Shown here: one piece after another, positions 44,342 to 52,598 of the stretch
Numbering within the stretch: the stretch's first letter is position 1
Layout of the letters: each line of letters opens with the position of its first letter
Origin: Curtobacterium sp. BH-2-1-1
GTDB lineage: Bacteria > Actinomycetota > Actinomycetes > Actinomycetales > Microbacteriaceae
Length of the DNA stretch: 64,000 nt
Direction: 5' to 3'
Assembly (NCBI RefSeq): GCF_001806325.1
Contig: NZ_CP017580.1
Span: 3,731,949-3,795,948, forward strand
Program-made: the position numbers and the translations under genes
The notes under the pieces: generated by a model
What the model was told of the DNA's origin: nothing
The model's database searches: none
The model's input: the letters and a program-made list of their open reading frames with translations, nothing else

Positions 44342-45351
44342 GACGCGGCACCGTCGGCCGGCGGAGTCGGCGTCGCCCTCGGCTTCGGTGTCTCCTTCGG
44401 CTTCGGTGTCTCCTTCGGTGCACGCTTGGAGCCCGGCTGCGCTCCCTTGCGGCCGCGCTTCGGGGCGTCCGCCATCCGTCGCAGCACCGCGGACGCAGCG
44501 GCGCCGGGCGTCTCGTAGTGCACGAGGTGCCCGACGTGCGGCACGACGACCAGCTCGGCGTCCGCGAGGCGCGCGGCCAGGGCACGCTGCTCGGGCACCG
44601 CCGTGATGTCGTCGCGCTCGGCCGCGATCATCAGCACCGGCACGGTGATGCGATCGGCGTACTCGGCGACGTCGTGCGTGACCGAGGTGCGGAACGCCTC
44701 GAGCACGCTCGTGCGGTTCGCGAACGCCGAGAAGTACCGGTCGTGCTGGTCGTGCACCCAGCGCCGGAGGTCACGGTCGTGCGACTTGAGCATCGCCAGG
44801 CTCATCACTCGCACGATCGCCGGGTTGCGGAGCAGTCCGAGCCCGAGCGGCTTCGGCAGCACGGCGCCGGCACGGTAGTACCCGATCGCGATCGCCGTGC
44901 CGACCGCACGCGGACCCTGCAGTGCCGGGGCGGCGATCGGGTTCACGAGCACGAGCAACCGCGTCGCGAGGCCGGAGGCGACCGTGGCGGCCACGACGAT
45001 CGACCCGAACGAGTGCCCGAGCACCACGGTGTCCGCACCGAGACCGAGCGCCGCGTGGAAGCCGCGCAGCCACGCGACGTAGGAGTCGATGTCGGACACG
45101 GGCAGCGGATCGGAGATGCCGAAGCCGGGCAGGTCCGGCACGATCACCCGGACCCCGTCGAGGTGCGCGGCGATCGTCTCGAGGCCGTGGTGGTCGCCAC
45201 GGAACCCGTGCACGGCGAGGACGGTCTGGGTGGCGTCGGACGGGCCGTACTCCCAGAAGTGGGTGGTGCGGCCGTCGACCTGCACGGAGCGGTGGACGAC
45301 CGGGGTGGCGGCCATCAGCGACTGGTACGGGGAGAGCACGGGCGGTTGCAT
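44338..45351 (-). CDS. Alpha/beta hydrolase with basic C-terminal tail
   Basis: This 337-residue hydrolase has the alpha/beta fold: VLAVHGFRGDHHG (oxyanion region), VLGHSFGSIV (nucleophile Ser), and PHVGHLVHYE (catalytic His), with AAERDDITAVP supplying the acid. A cap region lies between strands 6 and 7. The last ~45 residues are Lys/Pro/Ala-rich (KRGRKGAQPGSKRAPKETP) and unstructured, perhaps for membrane or nucleic-acid contact. ATG at 45351 is seven bases from TAGACT. It is coupled to the glycosyltransferase, which suggests lipid or glycan metabolism; the substrate is unknown. Confidence 0.85.
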   Translation of the reverse strand: MQPPVLSPYQSLMAATPVVHRSVQVDGRTTHFWEYGPSDATQTVLAVHGFRGDHHGLETIAAHLDGVRVIVPDLPGFGISDPLPVSDIDSYVAWLRGFHAALGLGADTVVLGHSFGSIVVAATVASGLATRLLVLVNPIAAPALQGPRAVGTAIAIGYYRAGAVLPKPLGLGLLRNPAIVRVMSLAMLKSHDRDLRRWVHDQHDRYFSAFANRTSVLEAFRTSVTHDVAEYADRITVPVLMIAAERDDITAVPEQRALAARLADAELVVVPHVGHLVHYETPGAAASAVLRRMADAPKRGRKGAQPGSKRAPKETPKPKETPKPRATPTPPADGAAS

Positions 45352-45358
45352 CCCCGTC

Positions 45359-45364
45359 AGTCTA
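45359..45364 (-). promoter_or_regulatory. -10 box of the hydrolase-glycosyltransferase operon (leaderless)
   Basis: TAGACT on the minus strand ends seven bases before the ATG at 45351; GACGGGG between them could also be a weak ribosome site. Confidence 0.5.
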
Positions 45365-45431
45365 CGAACGCGCGCCGGTGCGCCGACGTCACCCACGCTG
45401 GAGGGTGGACGACTCGCGGCCGCGACGTGCC

Positions 45432-45453
45432 TGTGGAGGACGACCCGCGCCTC
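45432..45453. repeat. Degenerate family-1 hairpin
   Basis: TGGAGG (45432-45437) and CCTCCA (45448-45453) are inverted around a loop containing CCGCG. It lies between the divergent hydrolase and treS genes and resembles a decayed family-1 palindrome. Confidence 0.45.
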
Positions 45454-45493
45454 CAGGCCGTGCATTCTCCGGACAACTCCATGCACCGCGGCC

Positions 45494-45499
45494 TAGCGT
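45494..45499 (+). promoter_or_regulatory. -10 box of treS (leaderless)
   Basis: TAGCGT lies four bases before the ATG at 45504 and seven before the next codon GTG at 45507. The spacing rule seen elsewhere favours GTG as the true first codon; both give almost the same protein. Confidence 0.55.
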
Positions 45500-45503
45500 G
45501 TCC

Positions 45504-47222
45504 ATGGTGACGTTCACCGCCCCGATCCAGCTCCCCGGCCTGACACTGGACCCGCAGTGGTACAAGCGCTCGGTCTTCTACGAGTGCATGATCCGCTCGT
45601 TCGTCGACTCGAACGGCGACGGCATCGGGGACATCCAGGGCGTCATCGGCAAGCTCGACTACCTGCAGTGGCTCGGGGTCGACGCCCTCTGGCTGCCGCC
45701 GTTCTTCCAGTCGCCGATGCGCGACGGTGGGTACGACATCGCCGACTACAAGGCGATCCTCCCCGAGTTCGGCACCCTCGACGACTTCCGCGAACTCGTC
45801 ACCAAGTCGCACGAACGCAACATGCGCATCGTCATCGACATGGTGATCAACCACACCAGCGACCAGCACGAGTGGTTCCAGCAGTCCCGCGAGGACCCGG
45901 ACGGCCCCTACGGCGACTTCTACGTCTGGCGCGACACGGACACCGACTACGAGAACATCCGCATCATCTTCGTGGACACCGAGGAGTCGAACTGGACCTT
46001 CGACCCGGTCCGACGCCAGTTCTTCTTCCACCGGTTCTTCTCGCACCAGCCCGACCTCAACTTCGAGAACCCGGCCGTCGTCGAGGCCGTGTACGACGTC
46101 GTGCGGCACTGGCTCGACCTCGGCGTGGACGGGCTCCGGCTCGACGCGATCCCGTACCTGTTCGAGTCGGAGGACGGCAACGGCGAGGGCGAACCCGAGA
46201 CGCACGAGTTCATCAAGAAGCTCCGCGCGATGGTGGACGACGAGTACCCCGGGCGTGTCCTGCTCGCCGAGGCGAACCAGTGGCCGCGCGAGACCGCCGC
46301 GTTCTTCGGCACCGACGAGGAGCCCGAGTGCCACATGGCGTTCGACTTCCCGGTGATGCCGCGCATCTTCTACTCGCTCCGCGCGCAGCACGCCGCCGAG
46401 CTCAAGGCGATCCTGTCCGAGACGCTCGACGTACCGGCCTCCGCTGCGTGGGGCGTCTTCCTCCGCAACCACGACGAGCTCACGCTGGAGATGGTCAGCG
46501 AGGAGTACCGGCAGGCCATGTACGGCTGGTACGGCTACGACCCGCGGATGCGCTCGAACATCGGCATCCGGCGACGCCTCGCTCCCCTGCTCGACAACTC
46601 CCGCGCCGAGCTCGAACTCATCCACGCCCTGCTGTTCTCCCTCCCGGGGTCGCCGTTCCTGTACTACGGCGACGAGATCGGGATGGGCGACAACATCTGG
46701 CTGCCGGACCGCGACTCCTCGCGCACGCCGATGCAGTGGACGCCGGACCGCAACGCCGGCTTCTCCACCGCGGACCCGGGCAAGCTGTACCTTCCCGTCG
46801 TCCAGTCCCTCGTGTACAACTACGCGCAGGTCAACGTCGAGGCGCAGCTCGCCCAGTCCCGGTCGCTGCTGCACTGGGTCCGCAACGTGATCCACGTGCG
46901 GAAGGCGCACCCGGTGTTCGGGCTCGGCACGTTGGACGTGCAGGACACCTCGAACGACTCCGTGCTCGCGTTCGTCCGGTCGTGGGAGGGCTCCGGCTCC
47001 GGCCACCAGTTCGGCCCCTCCGCCGAGGACGTCCTCTGCGTCTTCTCCTTCGCCACCAACCCGACGTCGGTGACCATCTCTGCGCCGGAGTACGCCGGGA
47101 GGCCGTTGTACGACCTCTTCGGCGGCGGCTCGTTCCCGTCGTTCGACGCGGAGGGCCAGGTCACGCTGACGATGGGGACACAGTCGTTCTACTGGCTGCA
47201 CGTGGGTGCGCCGGTCGGGTAG
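45504..47222 (+). CDS. treS: Trehalose synthase (maltose alpha-D-glucosyltransferase)
   Basis: TreS interconverts maltose and trehalose in the cytoplasm. The 572-residue GH13 enzyme has DMVINHTSDQHEWFQ (region I), DGLRLDAIPYL with the nucleophile Asp (region II), VLLAEANQW with the general acid Glu (region III) and FLRNHDELTLEM with the transition-state Asp (region IV). The conserved N-terminus WYKRSVFYECMIRSFVDSNG and the length are typical. No maltokinase is fused or adjacent, unlike many actinobacteria where pep2/mak follows. With glgA and glgC 3-5 kb away it suggests a glycogen-trehalose link. Confidence 0.96.
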   Translation: MVTFTAPIQLPGLTLDPQWYKRSVFYECMIRSFVDSNGDGIGDIQGVIGKLDYLQWLGVDALWLPPFFQSPMRDGGYDIADYKAILPEFGTLDDFRELVTKSHERNMRIVIDMVINHTSDQHEWFQQSREDPDGPYGDFYVWRDTDTDYENIRIIFVDTEESNWTFDPVRRQFFFHRFFSHQPDLNFENPAVVEAVYDVVRHWLDLGVDGLRLDAIPYLFESEDGNGEGEPETHEFIKKLRAMVDDEYPGRVLLAEANQWPRETAAFFGTDEEPECHMAFDFPVMPRIFYSLRAQHAAELKAILSETLDVPASAAWGVFLRNHDELTLEMVSEEYRQAMYGWYGYDPRMRSNIGIRRRLAPLLDNSRAELELIHALLFSLPGSPFLYYGDEIGMGDNIWLPDRDSSRTPMQWTPDRNAGFSTADPGKLYLPVVQSLVYNYAQVNVEAQLAQSRSLLHWVRNVIHVRKAHPVFGLGTLDVQDTSNDSVLAFVRSWEGSGSGHQFGPSAEDVLCVFSFATNPTSVTISAPEYAGRPLYDLFGGGSFPSFDAEGQVTLTMGTQSFYWLHVGAPVG

Positions 47223-47275
47223 CGGCGTCCTGGAGGCGCGGCTCGGCCCCGGTGGGCGGGTCGCGTCCCCCGTCT

Positions 47276-47353
47276 GGTCGCGTCGCGCCCGGTGGGCTGG
47301 TCGCGTCGCGCCCGGTGGGCTGGTCGCGTCGCGCCCGGTGGGCGGGTCGCGTC
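47276..47353. repeat. 23-bp tandem repeat downstream of treS
   Basis: Three 23-bp units (47276, 47299, 47322; GGTCGCGTCGCGCCCGGTG...) and a partial fourth fill most of the treS-exonuclease gap, preceded by one family-1 arm (GGAGGCGCGG at about 47232). The 23-bp period is not a multiple of three and no frame is kept. Confidence 0.9.
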
Positions 47354-47375
47354 TCGGCGTGTCGGTGCGTCCGGT

Positions 47376-47381
47376 TAGCCT
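47376..47381 (+). promoter_or_regulatory. -10 box of the exonuclease gene (leaderless)
   Basis: TAGCCT ends six bases before the GTG at 47388 and lies just after the tandem repeat. Confidence 0.55.
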
Positions 47382-47387
47382 GACCGC

Positions 47388-48134
47388 GTGACGTTCCCCA
47401 CAGCGCAGCTCGACTCCCCCGCTCCGGCCCAGGACCTCTCGGGTCGCCCCTGGTGGCACGCACTCGGCGTGTTCGACCTCGAGACCACCGGCGTCGACGT
47501 CGAGACCGCCCGGATCGTCACCGCCCACGTCGGCCTGATCGACATGACCGGTCGCTCCATCGTCGAGGGCGCCTGGCTCGCCGACCCCGGTGTCGAGATC
47601 CCCGAGGGCGCTGCCGCCGTCCACGGCATCACGACCGAGCGCGCTCGCGCCGACGGCCGCCCCGCCGCCGAGGTCGTCGCAGAGATCATCGCCGCGGTCG
47701 AGGCCGTCTTCGCCCGGGGCATCCCGCTCGTCATCTACAACGCCCCGTACGACCTCACCGTCCTCGACCGCGAGGCCAAGCGCCACGGCATCGCCTCCCC
47801 GGTCATCGGGAACGTCGTGGACCCGCTCGTGATCGACAAGGCGCTCGACACCTACCGCAAGGGCAAGCGCACGCTCGAGGCTGCGTCGGAGCTCTACGGC
47901 GTCACCCTCTCCGAAGCGCACGACGCCGGCGCCGACGCCATCGCGGCCGGGCGTGTTGCGCAGGCCATCGCGGCGAAGTACCCCGAGGAGCTCGGCGTCT
48001 CCGCCGAGGAGCTCCACCGCAAGCAGGTCGGCTGGTGCGCCGAGCAGGCGTCCTCGTTCCAGGACTACATGCGGAAGAAGCGCGACCCGGCCTTCACCGC
48101 CGACGGCCGCTGGCCCCACCGCAACGCCGGCTGA
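47388..48134 (+). CDS. DEDDh 3'-5' exonuclease (DnaQ-like)
   Basis: This 248-residue protein is a stand-alone DnaQ-type exonuclease. Exo motifs are LGVFDLETTGVDVETARI (Asp-Glu), IYNAPYDLTVLDREA (Asp) and SEAHDAGADAIAAG (His and Asp), with VHGITTERARADG between. It lacks a polymerase domain. It may proofread or process nucleic acid ends in repair. GTG at 47388 is set by the -10 box six bases upstream. Downstream lies a 726-base gene-free repeat block. Confidence 0.9.
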   Translation: MTFPTAQLDSPAPAQDLSGRPWWHALGVFDLETTGVDVETARIVTAHVGLIDMTGRSIVEGAWLADPGVEIPEGAAAVHGITTERARADGRPAAEVVAEIIAAVEAVFARGIPLVIYNAPYDLTVLDREAKRHGIASPVIGNVVDPLVIDKALDTYRKGKRTLEAASELYGVTLSEAHDAGADAIAAGRVAQAIAAKYPEELGVSAEELHRKQVGWCAEQASSFQDYMRKKRDPAFTADGRWPHRNAG

Positions 48135-48163
48135 GGCGCCCGCCGGCGGGCACGGCTCGCCCG

Positions 48164-48234
48164 GCGTCGAACCACGCTTCCGACGCCGAACCACGTCGCT
48201 CGCCTGGTTCCACGTCGGATCCGTGGTTCGACGC
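48164..48234. repeat. Family-2 palindrome, copy A
   Basis: Outer arms GCGTCGAACCACG and CGTGGTTCGACGC and inner arms beginning TCCGACG / CGTCGGA pair into a stem of nearly 30 bp around TCGCTCGC. Confidence 0.85.
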
Positions 48235-48439
48235 GCGCACCGGCCGGCCCGCCCGTGCCTCGCCCCGCACCGACGCCCGCGCCGCTCCCGCGCGGCGTCC
48301 CACTCCGCTCCCGCACGGTCGCACAACCAAACTCCGTCCGAACCGCGCCGTAGCACGGCGCGAACGCACTTGCGTTGTGCGCCGGCAATCCGCACCGCCC
48401 GCGTCTCCACGGCGCCGCTCCGGCCGAGCGCGAGACGAC

Positions 48440-48506
48440 TTCGAACCACGCTTCCGACGTCAAACCACGCCGCTCGCCTGGTTCGACGTCGGTTCCGTGG
48501 TTCGAA
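48440..48506. repeat. Family-2 palindrome, copy B
   Basis: Outer arms TTCGAACCACG and CGTGGTTCGAA are perfect. The inner arm has GTCAAACCA against TGGTTCGAC, giving one mismatch. The loop (CGCCGCTCGCC) matches copy C. Confidence 0.85.
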
Positions 48507-48611
48507 CCGTCACCGCGGCCGCCCCCTCGCCGCCGCGCCCGCCCGAGCCACCCAGCCGCACCGCAAAGCGCACCGCCCGCCCGCGCCGCCCGGCCGAGCG
48601 CGACGCGACTC

Positions 48612-48674
48612 CGAACCACGCTTCCGACGTCGAACCACGCCGCTCGCCTGGTTCGACGTCGGTTCCGTGGTTCG
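48612..48674. repeat. Family-2 palindrome, copy C
   Basis: Outer arms CGAACCACG and CGTGGTTCG and inner arms CCGACGTCGAACCA and TGGTTCGACGTCGG pair fully. It lies 172 bases after copy B and shares its flanks. Confidence 0.85.
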
Positions 48675-48806
48675 ACCCGTCGTCGCGGCCGCCCGACACC
48701 GCCCGCCCAACGTGCAGCACCGCCCGCCCGGTCGGCCGCACCGCCCGAGCCACCCGGCCGCCCCGCGCACCGCCCGACCCGCCGCGCCACACCCCCGCCA
48801 ACGACG

Positions 48807-48840
48807 GAACGGGCGGCCCTCCCGCAGGAGAGCCGCCCGT
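48807..48840 (-). terminator. Terminator of rpmE2
   Basis: AACGGGCGGC (48807-48816) pairs with GCCGCCCGTT (48831-48840), with a smaller TCC/GGA pairing in the loop. It starts 21 bases after the rpmE2 stop. Confidence 0.75.
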
Positions 48841-48860
48841 TCGAACGTCCGGAGGACTGC

Positions 48861-49109
48861 TTACTTGCCGAAGCTCTTGAAGCGCTGGTTGAACTTCTCG
48901 ACGCGACCGGCCGAGTCGAGGATGCGCTGCTTGCCCGTGTAGAACGGGTGCGACGCCGACGAGATCTCGACGTCGATGACCGGGTATGTCGCACCGTCGA
49001 GCTCGATGGTCTTGTCGCTGTTCGCGGTCGAACGCGTCAGGAACGTCTCACCGGAAGCCAGGTCACGGAAGACGATGGCGCGGTACTCGGGGTGGATGTC
49101 GGTCTTCAT
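48861..49109 (-). CDS. rpmE2: 50S ribosomal protein bL31, type B
   Basis: This 82-residue ribosomal protein has the bL31 core ([20 protein letters not shown] and [21 protein letters not shown]). It contains no cysteine, so it is the zinc-free type B form that can replace the zinc-binding form in zinc shortage. ATG at 49109 has a GAGGAA ribosome site. I looked for a Zur-type AT-rich palindrome in the 121 bases upstream and saw none, so zinc control is not supported here. Confidence 0.95.
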   Translation of the reverse strand: MKTDIHPEYRAIVFRDLASGETFLTRSTANSDKTIELDGATYPVIDVEISSASHPFYTGKQRILDSAGRVEKFNQRFKSFGK

Positions 49110-49230
49110 GGAGATTCCTCGGTTGCGATGATGGGGACGTGCGCGGCACTCGTACGAGCACGACGCGGGAAGTCTGCGGCTTGCGCCAGCCGTCTACGTT
49201 ACCAGACGACCGGCCGGATCGGGAGCAGTG

Positions 49231-50013
49231 TCACGATGCGCGCGCCGTGTACCGGCCGGCGTCCTTCGACACGGTGAGCTCGATGCCGAACGCCTCGGTC
49301 AGGGTCGGGGCGGTCAGGACCTCGTCGATCGGCCCGGCAGCCTGCACGTGCCCGTCCGCGAGCACCAGGGCGTGGGTGAACCCGGCCGGGATCTCCTCGA
49401 CGTGGTGGGTCACGATGACGATGGCCGGCGAGTCCTCGCTCTGCGCGTAGCCGCCGAGGGTCCGCACGAGGCTCTCACGCGCGCCGAGGTCGAGCGACGC
49501 GGCCGGCTCGTCGAGGAACAGGATCTCGGGGTCGGTCATCACTGCACGGGCGATCTGGACGCGCTTCTGCTCGCCGTCGCTGAGCTCGCCGAAGGTCCGG
49601 TCGGTGAAGGCACCGAGGCCCCACTCGTCGAGCACGCGCTGGGCGCGGCGGACGTCGAGCTCCTCGTACTCCTCGTTCCAGCGGCCCGTCACCGAGTACG
49701 CCGCAGTGAGCACGACGTCGATGACCTTCTCGGTGACCGGGATGCGGCGCGCGAGGGCCGTCGACGCGAAGCCGATGCGTGGACGCAGCTCGAACAGGTC
49801 GGCACCGCCGAGCTCGGTGCCGAGGACCTCGACCTCACCCGAGGTCGGGAAGGTCTGGGCGCCGGCGACCTGCAGCAGCGTCGTCTTGCCGGCACCGTTG
49901 GCACCGAGGACGACCCAGCGTTCGTCGTCCTGCACCTCCCACGAGATCCCGTCGAGGATGGTGGCCCCGTTGCGGACCACGGAGACGTCTGACAAGCGCA
50001 CGACCGAGGGCAT
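49231..50013 (-). CDS. Orphan ABC transporter ATPase (YlmA/ModF-like)
   Basis: This 260-residue ATP-binding subunit has Walker A GANGAGKTTLL near residues 38-48, signature LSDGEQKRVQIARA, Walker B ILFLDEPAASLD and the switch His in IVTHHVEEIPAG. DERWVVLGANGAGK is typical of the iron-siderophore/molybdate-like ModF group. No permease or binding protein is adjacent. ATG at 50013 is six bases from a TAGGCT box that overlaps the glgA stop codon, so it has its own leaderless promoter. The role is unknown; a soluble regulatory ATPase is possible. Confidence 0.87.
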   Translation of the reverse strand: MPSVVRLSDVSVVRNGATILDGISWEVQDDERWVVLGANGAGKTTLLQVAGAQTFPTSGEVEVLGTELGGADLFELRPRIGFASTALARRIPVTEKVIDVVLTAAYSVTGRWNEEYEELDVRRAQRVLDEWGLGAFTDRTFGELSDGEQKRVQIARAVMTDPEILFLDEPAASLDLGARESLVRTLGGYAQSEDSPAIVIVTHHVEEIPAGFTHALVLADGHVQAAGPIDEVLTAPTLTEAFGIELTVSKDAGRYTARAS

Positions 50014-50019
50014 GCGACC

Positions 50020-50025
50020 AGCCTA
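50020..50025 (-). promoter_or_regulatory. -10 box of the ABC ATPase gene, overlapping the glgA stop
   Basis: TAGGCT on the minus strand begins with the TAG stop codon of glgA (50023-50025) and ends six bases before the ABC ATG. Confidence 0.55.
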
Positions 50026-51222
50026 GGGGTTCTGCCCGAGCACCTCGTCGTAGACCTGGCGTGTCCGCCGGGCGATCGCGTCCCAGGTGAACTCGGTCTC
50101 GACGCGGAGGCGTCCGGCGCGGCCCATGAGCTTCGCGAGCCCCTCGTCGGCGAGCACCTCGGTGAGGGTCGCGGCGAGGTCGGCCACGTAGCGGTCCGGG
50201 TCCGTCGGGGTCCCGGTGCCGTCCTGTGCCTGGTCGATCGGCACGATGCGACCGGTCAGTCCGTCCGCCACGACCTCGGGGATGCCCCCGGTGCCGGTGC
50301 CGACGACGGGGATCCCGCACGCCATCGCCTCGAGGTTGACGATCCCGAGCGGCTCGTAGATCGACGGGCAGACGAACACGGTGCCCGACGACAGCACGTT
50401 GACGATCTCCTCGTGAGCGAGCATCCGGTCGATCCAGACCACGCCGTCACGAGCGGAACGCAGCGAGTCGACCAGACCCGTGACCTCGGCCATGATCTCC
50501 GGCGTGTCCGGCGCACCGGCGCAGAGCACGATCTGCACGTCCGCCGGCAGCGAGGCCACCGCGCGCAGCAGGTACGGCAGGCCCTTCTGCCGGGTGATGC
50601 GTCCGACGAACACGACCGAGCGACGCGACGGGTCGATCCCGAGCGCGCGGACGGCGTCCTCGTCGACGGTGGGCTTCCACTCGTCGATGTCGATGCCGTT
50701 GTAGACGACGTGCACCTTCGCGGGGTCGATCGACGGGTACGAGCGGAGGATGTCCGCGCGCATCGCCTTCGACACGGCGATGACACCGTCGGCGTGCTCG
50801 AACGCCTCGCGCTCCATCCAGCTCGACAGCCGGTACCCGCCGCCGAGCTGTTCGGCCTTCCACGGGCGGAGCGGCTCGAGGCTGTGCGCCGTGACGACGT
50901 GCGGGATGCCGTAGGTCAGCTGCGCGATGCGTCCCGCCGAGTTCGCGTACCAGGTGTGCGAGTGCACGAGATCGGCACCCTCGACGTCCGCGGCGATCGA
51001 AACGTCGGTGCCGAGTGCCTGCAGCGCGCCGTTCGCCTGCTCGAGGCCGCCGGGCGTGCGGTAGGCCCACACGTCGGCCTCGTCGCGGAACGCCCCGAAG
51101 GCGCGGACGCGCACCTCGGTGTCGGTGTCGGACCGCAGCGCCGCGGTCAGTTCGGCCACGTGGACACCCGCACCGCCGTAGACCTCCGGCGGATACTCCC
51201 TGGTCAGCAGATCGACTCGCAC
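50023..51222 (-). CDS. glgA: Glycogen synthase, actinobacterial GT4 type
   Basis: This 399-residue GT4 enzyme matches Corynebacterium-type GlgA (mycobacterial GlgM group), which extends alpha-1,4-glucans from ADP-glucose or makes maltose-1-phosphate. [23 protein letters not shown] opens the fold, [17 protein letters not shown] begins the second domain and [19 protein letters not shown] carries the E-x7-E motif. GTG at 51222 is six bases from TACGTT. It is divergent from glgC with 47 bases between start codons, so precursor supply and polymer synthesis are likely co-regulated. GlgM versus GlgA activity cannot be told apart from sequence alone. Confidence 0.92.
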   Translation of the reverse strand: MRVDLLTREYPPEVYGGAGVHVAELTAALRSDTDTEVRVRAFGAFRDEADVWAYRTPGGLEQANGALQALGTDVSIAADVEGADLVHSHTWYANSAGRIAQLTYGIPHVVTAHSLEPLRPWKAEQLGGGYRLSSWMEREAFEHADGVIAVSKAMRADILRSYPSIDPAKVHVVYNGIDIDEWKPTVDEDAVRALGIDPSRRSVVFVGRITRQKGLPYLLRAVASLPADVQIVLCAGAPDTPEIMAEVTGLVDSLRSARDGVVWIDRMLAHEEIVNVLSSGTVFVCPSIYEPLGIVNLEAMACGIPVVGTGTGGIPEVVADGLTGRIVPIDQAQDGTGTPTDPDRYVADLAATLTEVLADEGLAKLMGRAGRLRVETEFTWDAIARRTRQVYDEVLGQNP

Positions 51223-51228
51223 GCGTTC

Positions 51229-51262
51229 AACGTAACGGGTTCCCAGTGCTGACGCCTACTGT
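51229..51262. promoter_or_regulatory. Divergent leaderless promoters of glgA and glgC
   Basis: TACGTT (minus, 51229-51234) is six bases before the glgA GTG. TACTGT (plus, 51257-51262) is seven bases before the glgC ATG. The -35 regions of each must overlap the other promoter. Confidence 0.6.
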
Positions 51263-51269
51263 GAGCGGC

Positions 51270-52511
51270 ATGGCACCAAAGAAGGTCTTCGGCATCGTGC
51301 TCGCCGGCGGCGAGGGGAAACGGCTCATGCCGCTCACGGCCGACCGTGCGAAACCCGCTGTCCCGTTCGGCGGGAACTTCCGTCTCATCGACTTCGCGCT
51401 CTCCAACCTCGTCAACTCCGGACTGCAGAAGATCGTCGTCCTGACGCAGTACAAGTCGCACAGTCTCGACCGCCACGTCGCCGAGACCTGGCGCATGGAG
51501 GGCCTGCTCGGGTCCTACGTCGCGTCGGTGCCGGCGCAGCAGCGGCTCGGCAAGCGGTGGTTCGCCGGGTCGGCAGACGCGATCCTGCAGTCGCTCAACC
51601 TGCTCCGCGACGAACGCCCCGACATCGTCGTCGTGGTCGGCGCCGACCACGTGTACCGGATGGACTTCCACCAGATGGTCGAGGCGCACATCGCCTCCGG
51701 CCGCAGCGCCACGGTCGCCGCGATCCGCCAGCCGATCGGCCTCGCCGACCAGTTCGGCGTGATCCAGGTCGCCGACGACGACCCGACGAAGATCGAGGCG
51801 TTCCTCGAGAAGCCGAAGGACGCCGTCGGGCTCGCGGACTCCCCCGGCGAGATCCTCGCGTCGATGGGCAACTACGTCTTCGACGCCGACGCGCTGGTCG
51901 ACGCCGTCCTCCGCGACGGCCAGATCGAGGCGTCGGACCACGACATGGGCGGCGACATCGTCCCGGACTTCGTCGCGCGTGGCGACGCGGGCGTCTACGA
52001 CCTCAAGCGCAACGACGTCCCCGGGTCGAACGAGCGCGACCGGTACTACTGGCGCGACGTCGGGACGATCGACTCGTTCTACGACGCGCACATGGACCTC
52101 ATCGCACCGGTCCCGGTCTTCAACCTGTACAACCAGGACTGGCCGATCTTCAACCAGCAGACGAACCTGCCCCCGGCGAAGTTCGTCCGCGACGCGAACG
52201 GCAACACCGGCTCGACGGTCGACTCCCTCGTGTCGCTCGGTTGCCTCGTGTCCGGCGCCCAGGTCGAGCGCAGCATGATCGGCCCCTGGTGCGGCATCGA
52301 CTCCGGCGCGAAGGTCCTCGACTCGATCGTCTTCGAACGCGCTTCGATCGGCGCCGGCTCCGTCGTGAACCGCGCGATCCTCGACAAGGACGTGGTGATC
52401 GCCCCCGGCGCCCAGGTCGGCATCGACCGCGAAGCGGACGAAGCGCGCGGCTTCACCGTCACCGAGTCCGGCATCACAGTCGTCGGCAAGGGCGTGCGCG
52501 TCGACGCGTAG
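51270..52511 (+). CDS. glgC: Glucose-1-phosphate adenylyltransferase
   Basis: GlgC makes ADP-glucose, the donor for glycogen synthesis. The 413-residue protein starts with [28 protein letters not shown] (nucleotide-binding and regulatory motif, residues 8-35). [14 protein letters not shown] and FLEKPKDAV are catalytic-site strands, and a left-handed beta-helix with [15 protein letters not shown] forms the C-terminal domain. Lengths match the family. ATG at 51270 is supported by the -10 box seven bases upstream. A family-1-related hairpin follows the stop. Confidence 0.96.
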   Translation: MAPKKVFGIVLAGGEGKRLMPLTADRAKPAVPFGGNFRLIDFALSNLVNSGLQKIVVLTQYKSHSLDRHVAETWRMEGLLGSYVASVPAQQRLGKRWFAGSADAILQSLNLLRDERPDIVVVVGADHVYRMDFHQMVEAHIASGRSATVAAIRQPIGLADQFGVIQVADDDPTKIEAFLEKPKDAVGLADSPGEILASMGNYVFDADALVDAVLRDGQIEASDHDMGGDIVPDFVARGDAGVYDLKRNDVPGSNERDRYYWRDVGTIDSFYDAHMDLIAPVPVFNLYNQDWPIFNQQTNLPPAKFVRDANGNTGSTVDSLVSLGCLVSGAQVERSMIGPWCGIDSGAKVLDSIVFERASIGAGSVVNRAILDKDVVIAPGAQVGIDREADEARGFTVTESGITVVGKGVRVDA

Positions 52512-52539
52512 CGTCGCGCGGGCAGGAACGGACGGCCCA

Positions 52540-52578
52540 GGAGGCGCGGCTGGCGTCATGAACGCCGGCCGCGCCTCC
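52540..52578. repeat. Family-1-related hairpin downstream of glgC
   Basis: GGAGGCGCGGC (52540-52550) pairs with GCCGCGCCTCC (52568-52578), and TGGCGT pairs with ACGCC plus one G-U, around the loop CATGA. It probably terminates glgC. Its outer arms are family-1 but the inner stem differs. Confidence 0.75.
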
Positions 52579-52586
52579 CGAGTCGG

Positions 52587-52592
52587 TACCGT
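52587..52592 (+). promoter_or_regulatory. -10 box of serB (leaderless)
   Basis: TACCGT ends six bases before the GTG at 52599, directly after the hairpin that ends glgC. Confidence 0.5.
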
Positions 52593-52598
52593 TGGTGC

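Larger units (their letters stand above)
48135..48860. other. Gene-free repeat block between the exonuclease and rpmE2
   Basis: No convincing gene is seen in these 726 bases. They hold three family-2 palindromes (A, B, C). B and C lie in copies of a unit of about 172 bp: the bases before each (CCGGCCGAGCGCGA...) and after each (GCGGCCGCCC..., GAGCCACCC...) are also similar. The rest is C-rich and low in G on the plus strand with many CCGCCCG runs. The block ends in the rpmE2 terminator. Confidence 0.7.

Noticed and set aside
48164..48674. CRISPR-like array from the repeated GAACCACG units
   Set aside because: Each unit is itself a long palindrome, spacing is irregular (276 and 172 bases between copies), one copy lies 44 kb away, and no cas gene is present.
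48135..48860. Protein-coding gene in the repeat block
   Set aside because: All frames are rich in Arg, Pro and Ala without motif or ribosome site, and they follow the palindromes instead of codon structure.
49110..49230. Zur operator before rpmE2
   Set aside because: No AT-rich TGA...TCA palindrome was found in the upstream 121 bases.
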